Assembly: GCA_019118935.1 (NCBI GenBank)
Contig: DWXY01000061.1
Coordinates: forward strand, 1 to 42,827
Reading direction: 5' to 3'
DNA length: 42,827 nt
DNA from: Candidatus Oscillibacter pullicola
GTDB lineage: Bacteria; Bacillota; Clostridia; Oscillospirales; Oscillospiraceae
Shown: piece by piece, positions 30,884 to 38,604 of the stretch
Layout of the letters: the number at the start of each line of letters is the position of its first letter
Numbering within the stretch: the first letter of the stretch is position 1
Notes under the pieces: model-generated
What the model was told of the DNA's origin: nothing
The model's input: only the letters and a program-made list of their open reading frames with translations
Database searches by the model: none
Translations under genes and position numbers: made by a program

Positions 30884-31554
30884 GCCTGCTGTCTAGCTTC
30901 CTGGACCTCCTCTTCCCACCCAAGTGCCCCTTCTGCGGCCGTGTTTTGGACAAACCGAGCATCTGCGACGCCTGCCGCGGGGAGCTCCCCTGGACGGAGG
31001 GGGCCGACGCCCTGCGTCGGGGCCCCGGCGGTTTTCGCTGTGCGGCGCCCCTGTGGTATCAGGGCTTGGCCCGGGAGGGGCTACACCGCTTCAAGTTCCA
31101 GGGGATGTCCTCCGCCGCGGTGCCCCTTGGAGAGCTGATCGCCGGGTGCGCGGCGGAGTACTTCTCCGGAGCGTTCGACACCGTGACCTGGGTGCCCGTC
31201 AGCCCCAGGCGCCTGCGCCAGCGGGGGTATGACCAGGCCCGCCTGCTGGCGGAGAGCGCCTGCCGCCTGTGGGAGACGAAGCCGCTGCCGCTGCTGCGCA
31301 AGACCGTTCACAACCCGGCCCAGTCGGGGCTGAAAGAGGCCGCCGCCCGCCGGGCCAATGTGCTGGGGGTCTACGAGGCGGTGGACCCGGAGCGGATCTC
31401 CGGGCGTCATATCCTGCTGGTGGACGACATCTGCACCACCGGCGCCACCCTGGCGGAGTGCGCCCGGGTGCTGCGGGAGGCCGGAGCGGCGGATGTGGCC
31501 TGCGCCGCAGCGGCCCTGACACCGCTGGAGAGGGACGGCGGGAAAAAGGCCTGA
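30880..31554 (+). CDS. comF: ComF family phosphoribosyltransferase-like protein
   Basis: This 224-residue protein has the ComF/GntX layout: an N-terminal zinc finger (Cys16, Cys19, Cys29, Cys32), then a type I PRTase domain with the PRPP loop VDDICTTGATL near residue 185 and RLRQRGYDQARLLAE before it. ComF is needed for DNA uptake in Bacillus and related PRTase-like proteins exist in non-competent species. It starts four bases inside the XRE gene. No comFA helicase gene is present. It ends 130 bases before mreB, which has its own promoter. Confidence 0.93.
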   Translation: MSLLSSFLDLLFPPKCPFCGRVLDKPSICDACRGELPWTEGADALRRGPGGFRCAAPLWYQGLAREGLHRFKFQGMSSAAVPLGELIAGCAAEYFSGAFDTVTWVPVSPRRLRQRGYDQARLLAESACRLWETKPLPLLRKTVHNPAQSGLKEAAARRANVLGVYEAVDPERISGRHILLVDDICTTGATLAECARVLREAGAADVACAAAALTPLERDGGKKA

Positions 31555-31582
31555 ATCGATGGAAATTGTTCACAAATTAGTG

Positions 31583-31611
31583 TTGCATTCCCAGGAAACT
31601 GCCAGTATAAT
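31583..31611 (+). promoter_or_regulatory. Promoter for mreB
   Basis: TTGCAT, 17 bases, TATAAT. A small hairpin GCGG-GAAAA-CCGC (31631-31643) lies in the 70-nt leader. Confidence 0.8.
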
Positions 31612-31684
31612 AAAGACTGTATGATTGTTCGCGGGAAAACCGCTTATACTATAAGACAGAAAGATCAAATGAGGTGGAGTCAGT

Positions 31685-32710
31685 ATGTCCATGACGAAGG
31701 ATATCGGTATCGACCTGGGTACCGCGTCGGTTTTGGTATATGTAAAGGGGAAGGGAATCGTCCTGAACGAGCCGTCTGTGGTGGCCATGGACAAGACGAC
31801 CGGCAAGCTGCTGAAGGTGGGCGCGGAGGCCCAGGCCATGCTGGGCCGGACCCCCGGCAACATCATCGCCATCCGCCCCCTGCGGGAGGGCGTCATCTCC
31901 GACTACGACATGACGGAGCGGATGCTGCGGGAGTTCATCCACAAGGTGGCGGGCGTGTCCTTCTTCAAGCCCCGGGTCATCATCTGCGTGCCCTCCGGCA
32001 TCACGGAGGTCGAGGAGCGCGCCGTCATCGACGCGGGCATCCAGGCGGGCGCACGGAAGGTCTACCTCATTGAAGAGCCGGTGGCTGCGGCCATCGGCGC
32101 CGGCATCGACATCACCCAGCCCGACGGCCACATGGTGGTGGACATCGGCGGCGGCACCGCGGACATCGCGGTGATCTCCCTGTCCGGCGTGGTGGAGAGC
32201 GCCTCCATCAAGATCGCCGGCGACCAGCTGAACGAGGCCGTGGTCAAGTACATGCGCCGCAAGCACAACCTGCTGGTGGGCGAGCGCACCGCCGAGGAGA
32301 TGAAGAAGCAGATCGGCTGCGTCTTCCCCAAGGACGAGGAGGAGACCATGGACGTGAAGGGCCGCTGCCTGCTGACCGGCCTGCCCAAGGTGGTCACCGT
32401 CAGCTCCACGGAGATGATGGACGCCTTCGAGGAGCCGGTGGAGCGGATCATGGAGGCCATCCACTCCGTGCTGGAGCGGACGCCGCCGGAGTTGGTGGCG
32501 GACATCTCTACCAACGGCATCGTCATGACCGGCGGCGGCAGCCTGGTCTCCGGTTTTGACAAGCTGGTGACCGCCCGGACCGGCATCCACACGGTGATCG
32601 CCGACGACGCCATCAGCTGCGTGGCCCTGGGCACCGGCAAGAGCCTGGACTCCCTGAACTCCATGCAGGACGGCACCATGAACTTGAGCCGCCGCAAGCA
32701 GATGAACTGA
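31685..32710 (+). CDS. mreB: Rod shape-determining protein MreB/Mbl
   Basis: This 341-residue bacterial actin has phosphate-1 IGIDLGTASVLVY, the connect region CVPSGITEVEERAV, phosphate-2 VVDIGGGTADIAVI, the adenosine loop TGGGSLVSGFDKLV and the Thr/Ser-rich C-terminus. It forms membrane filaments that guide cell-wall synthesis. mreC and mreD are not adjacent, so it could be an Mbl- or MreBH-type paralog. Its ribosome site is GAGGTGG, 8 bases before the ATG. It is monocistronic, with a strong promoter and a 12-bp terminator stem. Confidence 0.95.
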   Translation: MSMTKDIGIDLGTASVLVYVKGKGIVLNEPSVVAMDKTTGKLLKVGAEAQAMLGRTPGNIIAIRPLREGVISDYDMTERMLREFIHKVAGVSFFKPRVIICVPSGITEVEERAVIDAGIQAGARKVYLIEEPVAAAIGAGIDITQPDGHMVVDIGGGTADIAVISLSGVVESASIKIAGDQLNEAVVKYMRRKHNLLVGERTAEEMKKQIGCVFPKDEEETMDVKGRCLLTGLPKVVTVSSTEMMDAFEEPVERIMEAIHSVLERTPPELVADISTNGIVMTGGGSLVSGFDKLVTARTGIHTVIADDAISCVALGTGKSLDSLNSMQDGTMNLSRRKQMN

Positions 32711-32720
32711 TGTGTGACGC

Positions 32721-32750
32721 AGCGGCCGCGGGTGCCAGCCCGCGGCCGCT
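32721..32750 (+). terminator. Terminator after mreB
   Basis: A perfect 12-bp stem (AGCGGCCGCGGG), TGCCAG loop, then TTCTCC. Confidence 0.75.
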
Positions 32751-32788
32751 TTCTCCGCTGACAGCCCGGAGAGCTGTTGCGAAAGCGA

Positions 32789-32817
32789 CTGCACCCCGGC
32801 GGAGCGGGGCATATACT
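32789..32817 (+). promoter_or_regulatory. Possible promoter for the DUF2156-GNAT gene
   Basis: TATACT at 32812-32817 with a poor -35 (CTGCAC) at 17-base spacing. Confidence 0.35.
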
Positions 32818-32885
32818 TTGCGGGAAGAGTATGAAACGGCACGGGCATATCCCGCGCTTTACGATCAAGGACAAGGAATGAAAGT

Positions 32886-34289
32886 ATGCTAGAGTTCAAA
32901 CCAGTGACAAAGCAGGAGGCCCCCCGCCTCCGGCGGTATTACCAGACCTGTGATTTCGGCCTGTGCGAGTATTCCGTGGGCACCAAGCTCATGTGGAAGG
33001 CCGCGCTCCACCCGGCCTGGGCGGAGATCGCCGGCTGCCTGGTGGTCCGCAATGAGATCGACGGCCAGGTGGTCTTCGACTACCCGGTCCCCGGCCCGGA
33101 GGGGGACGAGGACGCGGCCCTGGAGGCCATTGAGAACGACTGCCTGGAGCGGGGCATCCCCCCGGTGATCTCCGTGGTGCCGGAGTGCAGGGCCGCCAAG
33201 CTGCTGGGCCGGTACCCCTATGTGCGGGTCAGCGATGTGCGGACCTGGCGGGACTACGTCTATTACCGGGAGGATCTGCAGTTCTTCGCCGGGCGGCGGT
33301 ACTCCGGCCAGCGGAACCACATCAACAAGTTCCGGTCCAAGTGGCCGGATGCGGAGTTCCGCCCCCTGACGGCGGCGGACGCACCGGTGATCGAGCAGTT
33401 CTGGCGGGACTATGAGGCGGAGTTCCCCAAGGAGAGCAACGCCAAGGCCAAAAACGAGCTGGAGCTGGCCAAGAAGATGCTGAAGATGACCGGCAAGCCC
33501 TACTTTTTCACCGGCGGCATGTTCGACGGGGAGAAGCTGATCGCCCTGTCCCTGGCGGAAAAGTGCGGGGACACCCTGATCATCCACATTGAGAAGGCCC
33601 TCTACTCCTATACCGGCGTGTATCCCACGCTGGTCCAGGCCTTCGCCGATGCCTTTGGCGACGGCTGCCAGTGGATCAACCGGGAGGACGACGCGGCGGA
33701 CAAGGGCCTCAGGACCTCCAAGCTCCAGTACGGCCCGGCCAAGCTGGCGCCCAAGTACCGCTTCGATCCCCAGAATGAGCTGCTGAACCATGTGCAGGCC
33801 ATTCCGGAGCTGAAGACGGAGCGGCTGACCCTCTCCGCCCTGACGGAGGCGGATATCCCCGCCTACAACGCCCTGGTGCTGGACGCCGACCGAAACCGCT
33901 GGTGGGGCTATGACGACGTGGGCGGCCTGGGCGGCCCGGTGGAGGAACGGAGCTTCTTCGACGTGGCGAAGCGGGATTTTGAAAACCGGCAGGCGGTGAA
34001 CTTTGCCGTCCGGCTGGACGGAAAGCTCATCGGCGAGGCGGTGCTGTACCGGTTCGACTGCCGGGGCGGCGCGGAGCTGGGCTGCCGGATTGACAAGGCC
34101 TATGCCGGAAACGGCTACGGTACCGAGGCCTTCGCCGCCGTGGCGGAGTGGGGCCTGTACAAAATCCACCTGAGCCGGGTGGTGGCCAAGTGCTACAAGG
34201 AAAACCAGGCGTCCTACAAGATGCTGTCGGCCTGCATGCGGAAGAAGGGGGAGGACGACACCTTCTTCTACTTTGAAAAGCTGGTATAA
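32886..34289 (+). CDS. DUF2156-GNAT acetyltransferase fusion
   Basis: This 467-residue protein has two acyltransferase folds. Residues 1-300 match the DUF2156/LPG-synthase C-terminal family: FGLCEYSVGTKLMW, SGQRNHINKFRSKWPDAEFRPL, then YTGVYPTLVQAFADAF and WINREDDAADKGLRTSKLQYGP. Such domains transfer aminoacyl or acyl groups, as in lysyl-phosphatidylglycerol synthases. Residues 310-467 are a GNAT domain of the RimJ/RimL type (TERLTLSALTEADIPAYNAL, then the acetyl-CoA loop AGNGYGTEA). No membrane helices are present, so it is not a full MprF. AAGGAA lies 8 bases before the ATG. The stop is followed by a terminator. Substrates of either half are unknown. Confidence 0.88.
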   Translation: MLEFKPVTKQEAPRLRRYYQTCDFGLCEYSVGTKLMWKAALHPAWAEIAGCLVVRNEIDGQVVFDYPVPGPEGDEDAALEAIENDCLERGIPPVISVVPECRAAKLLGRYPYVRVSDVRTWRDYVYYREDLQFFAGRRYSGQRNHINKFRSKWPDAEFRPLTAADAPVIEQFWRDYEAEFPKESNAKAKNELELAKKMLKMTGKPYFFTGGMFDGEKLIALSLAEKCGDTLIIHIEKALYSYTGVYPTLVQAFADAFGDGCQWINREDDAADKGLRTSKLQYGPAKLAPKYRFDPQNELLNHVQAIPELKTERLTLSALTEADIPAYNALVLDADRNRWWGYDDVGGLGGPVEERSFFDVAKRDFENRQAVNFAVRLDGKLIGEAVLYRFDCRGGAELGCRIDKAYAGNGYGTEAFAAVAEWGLYKIHLSRVVAKCYKENQASYKMLSACMRKKGEDDTFFYFEKLV

Positions 34290-34295
34290 AAGGCA

Positions 34296-34329
34296 ATGCC
34301 GCCGGTGCATCAGCACCGGCGGCATGTTT
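34296..34329. terminator. Terminator between the fusion gene and the cdd operon end
   Basis: A perfect 13-bp stem (ATGCCGCCGGTGC), ATCA loop and GTTTT, between convergent genes. Confidence 0.9.
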
Positions 34330-34333
34330 TGAT

Positions 34334-34543
34334 TCAGATGTGCAGATCCGACCGGCGGCAGAAACCGCCTGGGAAAAGGCCCAGCTCCGCGGCCCTGGCG
34401 GCTGGGATCCGGCGGGCGAGGCGCTTTCCGGTCCGGTCCTCCGCCAGCACCCACACCTGGGGCTCCGCCAGGACCTCTCCGCAGCAAAAGTCCACCGGCT
34501 CCAGTTCCAGGATGCGCAGCGCCTCTTCGGCGGGAGCCGTCAT
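34334..34543 (-). CDS. Small hypothetical protein coupled to cdd
   Basis: This 69-residue protein is unrecognised: MTAPAEEALRILELEPVDF, then CCGEVLAEPQVWVLAEDRTGKRL and a basic C-terminus. Its ATG overlaps the cdd stop (ATGA), so it is translated by coupling. The real start is hidden inside a longer open frame that runs antisense-in-frame through cdd. It has two adjacent Cys and one near the C-terminus and no membrane helix. It is the last gene of the deacetylase-zinc ribbon-cdd transcript. The tight junction and codon-like composition support it as real. Confidence 0.65.
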   Translation of the reverse strand: MTAPAEEALRILELEPVDFCCGEVLAEPQVWVLAEDRTGKRLARRIPAARAAELGLFPGGFCRRSDLHI

Positions 34544-34932
34544 TGCAGGTACTCCGGGCCGAAGCTGTGGGGCAGCAGCTCTTCCAGGGTGAAGGTCCGC
34601 TCCTCTCCGGCGCCGTTGAGGCAGATGATCTCGATATTGGGGGCAAACTCCCGCAGCACCTGGCGGCACACGCCGCAGGGGACGCAGAGCTCCCGGCTCC
34701 GCCCGGCGATCACGATGCGGACGAAGTCCCGGTGCCCCTCGCTGACGGCCTTGGCCACCGCGGTCCGCTCGGCGCAGATGGTGGGGCCGAAGGCAGCGTT
34801 CTCAATGTTGCAGCCGGTGAACACCGTGCCGTCGCTGCACTCCAGGGCTGCGCCCACGGGGAAATGGGAGTAGGGGATGTAGGCCCGGTCCAGCATGGCG
34901 ACGGCCGCGGCCTTCAGTTCGTCTCGGGTCAT
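34540..34932 (-). CDS. cdd: Cytidine deaminase
   Basis: This 130-residue homotetrameric-type cytidine deaminase converts (deoxy)cytidine to (deoxy)uridine for pyrimidine salvage. The zinc site is complete: Cys and the catalytic Glu in TICAERTA, and the two Cys of CVPCGVCRQVL. The substrate-binding GCNIENAAFG segment is present. AAAGGAG lies upstream of the ATG at 34932. It lies 36 bases after the zinc-ribbon gene and overlaps the small ORF that follows. It complements deoC/deoD and the nucleoside importer found 18 kb away. Confidence 0.97.
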   Translation of the reverse strand: MTRDELKAAAVAMLDRAYIPYSHFPVGAALECSDGTVFTGCNIENAAFGPTICAERTAVAKAVSEGHRDFVRIVIAGRSRELCVPCGVCRQVLREFAPNIEIICLNGAGEERTFTLEELLPHSFGPEYLQ

Positions 34933-34968
34933 AGAAATGCTCCTTTGCTGTGTGGTGATGCGGCAGTC

Positions 34969-35199
34969 TCATGGGCGGCCGTATGGCTTTTTCAGTTTCG
35001 GAAGGTCTTTTGGATCGATCCATTCCTCGGAATAACCGCAGGCACAGCAGACATAACGGGGGACCTGAATACCGCAGAGCGAAACAGGCAGCGTATTATC
35101 TGTCAAAATGACATCTCCGCCGCCGAACCGGTTGGTGTAACTGAGAACTTTCAAAATGTCCCTGCTGCCGCACTTGGGACAGATACCGGCATTTTTCAT
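34969..35199 (-). CDS. Small zinc-ribbon protein
   Basis: This 76-residue protein has CPKCGS (residues 7-12) and CCACGYSEEWID (about residues 51-62), giving a CxxC...CxxC zinc ribbon with an aromatic/acidic tail. The middle region (FGGGDVILTDNTLPVSLCGIQVPRYV) is beta-rich. GGAGGAG precedes the ATG. It lies between the polysaccharide deacetylase and cdd genes in one transcript. Nucleic-acid or protein binding is possible; the role is unknown. Confidence 0.82.
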   Translation of the reverse strand: MKNAGICPKCGSRDILKVLSYTNRFGGGDVILTDNTLPVSLCGIQVPRYVCCACGYSEEWIDPKDLPKLKKPYGRP

Positions 35200-35214
35200 G
35201 GCGGCTCTCCTCCC

Positions 35215-36459
35215 TTACGCCCAGTCGATCTCCCGCTGGGGACGGACCGCTACATCCATGATATCCTTTGCGTCGTAAAATTGCAAGTACCGGTCTCTGG
35301 AATGGCGCAGGGTGGTGCCGTCCGGGTGGAGCCGGTCGCAGATGACGGCACAGATATCCTTCTTGATATAGCTGAAGCTCTCGATGCCCACGGAGCAGAA
35401 CACCCGGAAGCCCTGGCTCTGGAGGTACCGGAACACGGGGCCGGTGTTCTGCCAGTCGTTGCCGTCGGGCCGCTCCCCGTGGGGGTAGAACAGGATGGTG
35501 GTGGGGCCCACCAGGCTGCCCACCTCGTCCAGCCACCGCTGGGTGTCCTCCTGAATGGTCTCCAGGCTCTTGCTCCCCAGGCGGATATGGCCCCAGGTGT
35601 GGCTGCCGAAGGTCCAGCCGGTGCGCTTGAGCTCCGCGATGATGGGCTTCACCGCCTCGATCTCCTTCTGGCGGTTGGCTTCCTGGGCGGCGGTCCAGCT
35701 TTTCGTGTCCGTCTGGGTGCGGTAGCCCAGGATGCCCTCATAGCCCGTCAGGCTCAGGCAGCCCTTGGCGCCGAAGGGGGAGAAGTCCGGGTGCTCCTCC
35801 ACGAACTTGTCCAGGATGGGGATGGCGTCCAGGTCCCGGGAGGTCACCTCATTGCCCTGGGGGTCCTTGCCCCAGGAGGCGATCTTGCCGTCCTCCCCGA
35901 TCACCAGCTTGTAGGTGAAGCCGTTGGTGAGCATATACTCATAATAATTGGTGTCGTCGAAGGAGAGAATCAGGGGCTTTTTGCCCTCCGGCAGGTAGAG
36001 GGTGTTCCTCACCATCTTGGGCGCTCCGTCCTCGCCGGTGGTCTCGCTCCACACGTCGCCGATGTCCACCAGCACGTACCCCTTGTCATAGACGCTCTGG
36101 AGGATTTTGTTGTACTCATCCACCGTCACCATGTAATCATCGATGCCGTTGGCCTGGGCGTCCCCGTCAAAGGCCAGCTCCGGATAGGCCACCACCGGGT
36201 GGAAGAACAGGTGCTCCACGATGCCGTCATAGGCCGCGTAGGTGACACCGTCCCGAACGCCGTCCTCCGGCATGACCGTGGGGTCTGAAATCTCATAGGG
36301 TTCCGGCTCCGGTACCTCCGGGGTCTCCTCTTCCGGAGCCTCCGCGGACGGGTCCCCGGCGGCATTTTGAGCGGAGCCGCCGGTGGAGGCTCCCTGCCCG
36401 CAGGCAGCCAGGGAGAGCAGCATCAGTGCGGCAAGCAGCAGTGCGGTAAAACGGCGCAT
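35215..36459 (-). CDS. Polysaccharide deacetylase lipoprotein
   Basis: This 414-residue protein begins MRRFTALLLAALMLLSLAAC, a lipoprotein signal (Cys20), then a Ser/Pro/Glu linker. The rest is a NodB/CE4-type deacetylase with motif 1 ILSFDDTNYYEYM (catalytic Asp pair in SFDD) and motif 2 GSHTWGH (the two metal-binding His). Later motifs are FYPHGERPDGND and DRYLQFYDAKDIM. Family enzymes remove N-acetyl groups from peptidoglycan or other wall polymers. The start at 36459 has AAAGGAAC upstream and a promoter; the longer in-frame N-terminus crosses that promoter. It heads a four-gene transcript. Confidence 0.9.
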   Translation of the reverse strand: MRRFTALLLAALMLLSLAACGQGASTGGSAQNAAGDPSAEAPEEETPEVPEPEPYEISDPTVMPEDGVRDGVTYAAYDGIVEHLFFHPVVAYPELAFDGDAQANGIDDYMVTVDEYNKILQSVYDKGYVLVDIGDVWSETTGEDGAPKMVRNTLYLPEGKKPLILSFDDTNYYEYMLTNGFTYKLVIGEDGKIASWGKDPQGNEVTSRDLDAIPILDKFVEEHPDFSPFGAKGCLSLTGYEGILGYRTQTDTKSWTAAQEANRQKEIEAVKPIIAELKRTGWTFGSHTWGHIRLGSKSLETIQEDTQRWLDEVGSLVGPTTILFYPHGERPDGNDWQNTGPVFRYLQSQGFRVFCSVGIESFSYIKKDICAVICDRLHPDGTTLRHSRDRYLQFYDAKDIMDVAVRPQREIDWA

Positions 36460-36499
36460 GATCGGATGTTCCTTTCTGTCGATTTTTGTCGGTGACCAT

Positions 36500-36528
36500 A
36501 GTATAGCAGGAAACCGGACAGGAAAGAA
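36500..36528 (-). promoter_or_regulatory. Promoter for the deacetylase-cdd operon
   Basis: Minus strand: TTCTTT, 17 bases, TATACT with TG in the extended -10 position. Confidence 0.6.
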
Positions 36529-36554
36529 CAACAAAAAAATGACAAAATAAGAAC

Positions 36555-36574
36555 AGGGCGGCAACGGCCGCCCT
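36555..36574 (-). terminator. Terminator after spoVAE
   Basis: An 8-bp perfect stem (AGGGCGGC/GCCGCCCT) with a 4-base loop, then GTTCTTATTTTGT on the minus strand. Confidence 0.6.
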
Positions 36575-36597
36575 GCGGGAAAAGGCGCGTCAGCGGA

Positions 36598-36954
36598 TCA
36601 CCGCTTGTCCCCCGGCCGGAAGATGGCGGCCATGATCACGCCCGCCACCACGGCGGCCGTGACGCCGCCCGCCGCGGCAGTGAGCCCGCCGGTGAAGATG
36701 CCGATCCAGCCGTCGGAGGCCACCGCCTCCCGGACGCCCTTGGCCAGCGTGTGGCCGAAGCCTGTCAGGGGCACCGTGGCCCCGGCGCCGCCCCACTGGA
36801 CCAGGGGCTCATACAGCCCCAGGGCGCTGAACAGCACGCCCGCCACCACATAGCCCGTCAGGATGCGGGCGGGGGTCAGCTGGGTCTTGTCGATGATGAT
36901 CTGTCCCACGGCGCACAGGATGCCGCCGCAGAGAAACGCGTTGAGATATTCCAT
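36598..36954 (-). CDS. spoVAE: Stage V sporulation protein AE (SpoVAEb type)
   Basis: This 118-residue membrane protein has about three to four hydrophobic helices and the family segments FLCGGILCAVGQIIIDKTQLTPARILTGYVV and ALGLYEPLVQWGGAGATVPLTGFGHTLAKGV. Length equals SpoVAEb. With SpoVAC and SpoVAD it forms the channel that moves dipicolinic acid into the forespore and out at germination. TGGGAGG precedes the ATG at 36954, 38 bases after spoVAD. The gene is read in a long open frame whose upstream part is antisense shadow of spoVAD. Confidence 0.93.
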   Translation of the reverse strand: MEYLNAFLCGGILCAVGQIIIDKTQLTPARILTGYVVAGVLFSALGLYEPLVQWGGAGATVPLTGFGHTLAKGVREAVASDGWIGIFTGGLTAAAGGVTAAVVAGVIMAAIFRPGDKR

Positions 36955-36992
36955 GGCAGATGCCTCCCAAAGAAAAAGGTGGATCAGGGCCG

Positions 36993-38009
36993 TCACTTGA
37001 CGGCGCTCAGCCGCACGGCGTGGCAGATGGAGGGGATGGACTCCCCCTGGCCGGAGGAGGTGGGGGAGAGCAGCGCCCCGGTGGGGGCGAAGAGGATGGT
37101 CTTCCACTTGCCCTCCCGCATCTTGCGCAGGAGATAGCCGTTGAGGACGGAGGCAGAGCAGCCGCAGCCGGAGGCTCCGGCGTGCATATCCTGGTGCTTC
37201 CGGTCGTAGAGCAGCAGGCCGCAGTCCTGGAACTGGGGACCCATGTCCACGCCGTCCCGCTGGAAGAAGTCCCGGACGATGGCGTGGCCCAGCTCTCCCA
37301 GGTCGCCGGTGAGGATCAGGTCGAAATCCGTGGGCTTGTATCCGGTGTCCCGGAAGAAGGCGGAGAGGGTGTCGTAGGCTGCCGGGGCCATGGCGGCGCC
37401 CATGTTGTTGGCGTCGGCAATGCCCTTGTCCACGATCCGGCCGCAGGTGACGTGGGTGACGTAGGGGCCGGGGCCGTCGCTGCCCAGGATGGTGCACCCG
37501 GCCGCGGTGGCCGTCCACTGGGCGGTGGGCGTCCGCTGGCTGCCGTAGGGCACCGGCATCCGGTACTGCCGCTCGGCGGTGCAGAAGTGGGAGGAGGTCA
37601 GGGCGGCGGCCCGGTCGGCGTAGCCGCCGTCGATCAGCAGGGACGCCAGGCTCAGGCTCTCCCCCATGGTGGAGCAGGCGCCGTAGAGCCCGTAGAAGGG
37701 CACCCGGAAGTCCCGCAGGCCGAAGGAGGAGCCGATACACTGGTTCAGCAGGTCTCCGGCCAGGATATAGTCCAGGTCCTCCGGCGTCAGCTCCGCCTTC
37801 TCCAGCGCCCGCTGGAGGACCGTCTTCTGCATGGCGGACTCCGCCTTCTCCCAGGTCTTCTCTCCGAAGAAGGAGTCGTTGCTGATCTCGTCAAAAAAGT
37901 CCGCCAGGGGGCCCTGGCCCTCGAACTTCCCCCCAATATTGGAAAAGGAGAGGACGGAGGGGGGATGGGCCAGGGCCACGGTCTGGCGGCCCAGACGCTT
38001 GTCGTTCAT
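36993..38009 (-). CDS. spoVAD: Stage V sporulation protein AD
   Basis: This 338-residue protein has the thiolase-like fold of SpoVAD, which binds dipicolinic acid on the inner spore membrane. Recognisable segments are the SFSNIGGKFEGQGPLADFF region, LAGDLLNQCIGSSFGLRDF, FYGLYGACSTMGESLSLA, SSHFCTAERQYRMPVPYGSQ and GCGCSASVLNGYLL. GAGGTGG precedes the ATG. A sigma-G-like promoter sits 38-66 bases upstream. The usual spoVAC gene is missing in front of it; a terminator and the unrelated zinc-ribbon cluster lie there instead. Confidence 0.96.
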   Translation of the reverse strand: MNDKRLGRQTVALAHPPSVLSFSNIGGKFEGQGPLADFFDEISNDSFFGEKTWEKAESAMQKTVLQRALEKAELTPEDLDYILAGDLLNQCIGSSFGLRDFRVPFYGLYGACSTMGESLSLASLLIDGGYADRAAALTSSHFCTAERQYRMPVPYGSQRTPTAQWTATAAGCTILGSDGPGPYVTHVTCGRIVDKGIADANNMGAAMAPAAYDTLSAFFRDTGYKPTDFDLILTGDLGELGHAIVRDFFQRDGVDMGPQFQDCGLLLYDRKHQDMHAGASGCGCSASVLNGYLLRKMREGKWKTILFAPTGALLSPTSSGQGESIPSICHAVRLSAVK

Positions 38010-38046
38010 GGTGCGCCACCTCGCAATTGAAGAGAGTTTTCGTGGT

Positions 38047-38075
38047 TAGATTGTCCCAAAGAGGCAAAAATATGA
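38047..38075 (-). promoter_or_regulatory. Sigma-G-like promoter for spoVAD-spoVAE
   Basis: Minus strand: TCATA, 17 bases, CAATCTA, each one base off the GHATR/CATWMTA consensus. It makes spoVAD-spoVAE a separate forespore unit. Confidence 0.45.
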
Positions 38076-38097
38076 GGCCCGGCGGAAGCCGGGCCTC
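38074..38097 (-). terminator. Terminator of the three-gene zinc-ribbon cluster
   Basis: A perfect 10-bp stem (GAGGCCCGGC), 4-base loop, then ATATTTTT on the minus strand. Confidence 0.85.
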
Positions 38098-38104
38098 TGA
38101 AAGG

Positions 38105-38587
38105 TCATTCATGTTCATATCGAAACGGCAGCCCGCAGGCGTAACAGGCGTCCCGGCCGCCCTTCTGGCGGCGGCCGCACCGGGGACAGGCGATGACCTC
38201 CTCTGTCCGGGCGGGAAAGACGGCGGGGGTGTCCGGCGGGGCGGCATCAGAGGCTGCGGGACCGAACGATTCCTGCGAAGAGGGAGCGTGTACTGCATCT
38301 GCATTCTCCAGGGCGGAAAGCCGACGTTTCAGAGCGGCGATTTCCAGCTCCTGGCCGCGGGCGCGTCCTGCGGCGTCCGCCTGGATGCGTGCGAGATCCG
38401 GCAGCAGGAGCACCGCCAGCAGACCGATCAGCTGCCCCAACAGGCACAGCAGGAAACAGAGCCAGAACGAGTAACCCTTTTCCCGGCCATAGCGGCCGCA
38501 GAAAAAGCTGATGACTGCCCAGGTCATGACGATCAGGAGGGAGAGGATCGAGGCGTCAGTAGCGTCAATATCCAGAAGAGCAATCAT
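38105..38587 (-). CDS. Membrane coiled-coil protein with C-terminal zinc ribbon (paralog 1)
   Basis: This 160-residue protein has two N-terminal hydrophobic segments (ILSLLIVMTWAVISFF and FWLCFLLCLLGQLIGLLAVLLL), a coiled coil (ADAAGRARGQELEIAALKRRLSALE) and a Ser/Pro/Ala linker. It ends in a CxxC-x10-CxxC zinc ribbon (CPRCGRRQKG, CYACG) with aromatic tail FRYEHE. The last 40 or so residues are nearly identical to those of the two genes that follow it on the map. AGGAGGTG precedes the ATG. The three genes are spaced 15-20 bases apart and probably form one transcript in the order 39420 to 38105. Function is unknown; the ribbon should face the cytosol. Confidence 0.82.
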   Translation of the reverse strand: MIALLDIDATDASILSLLIVMTWAVISFFCGRYGREKGYSFWLCFLLCLLGQLIGLLAVLLLPDLARIQADAAGRARGQELEIAALKRRLSALENADAVHAPSSQESFGPAASDAAPPDTPAVFPARTEEVIACPRCGRRQKGGRDACYACGLPFRYEHE

Positions 38588-38604
38588 GGCGGCACCTCCT
38601 GTAC

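Noticed and set aside
32710-32892. 60-codon ORF between mreB and the DUF2156 fusion
   Set aside because: It begins at the mreB stop, passes through the perfect terminator stem and the candidate promoter, and overlaps the next gene's start.
34543-36288. 581-codon plus-strand open frame across cdd and the deacetylase gene
   Set aside because: Runs antisense through three well-supported genes and has no family features.
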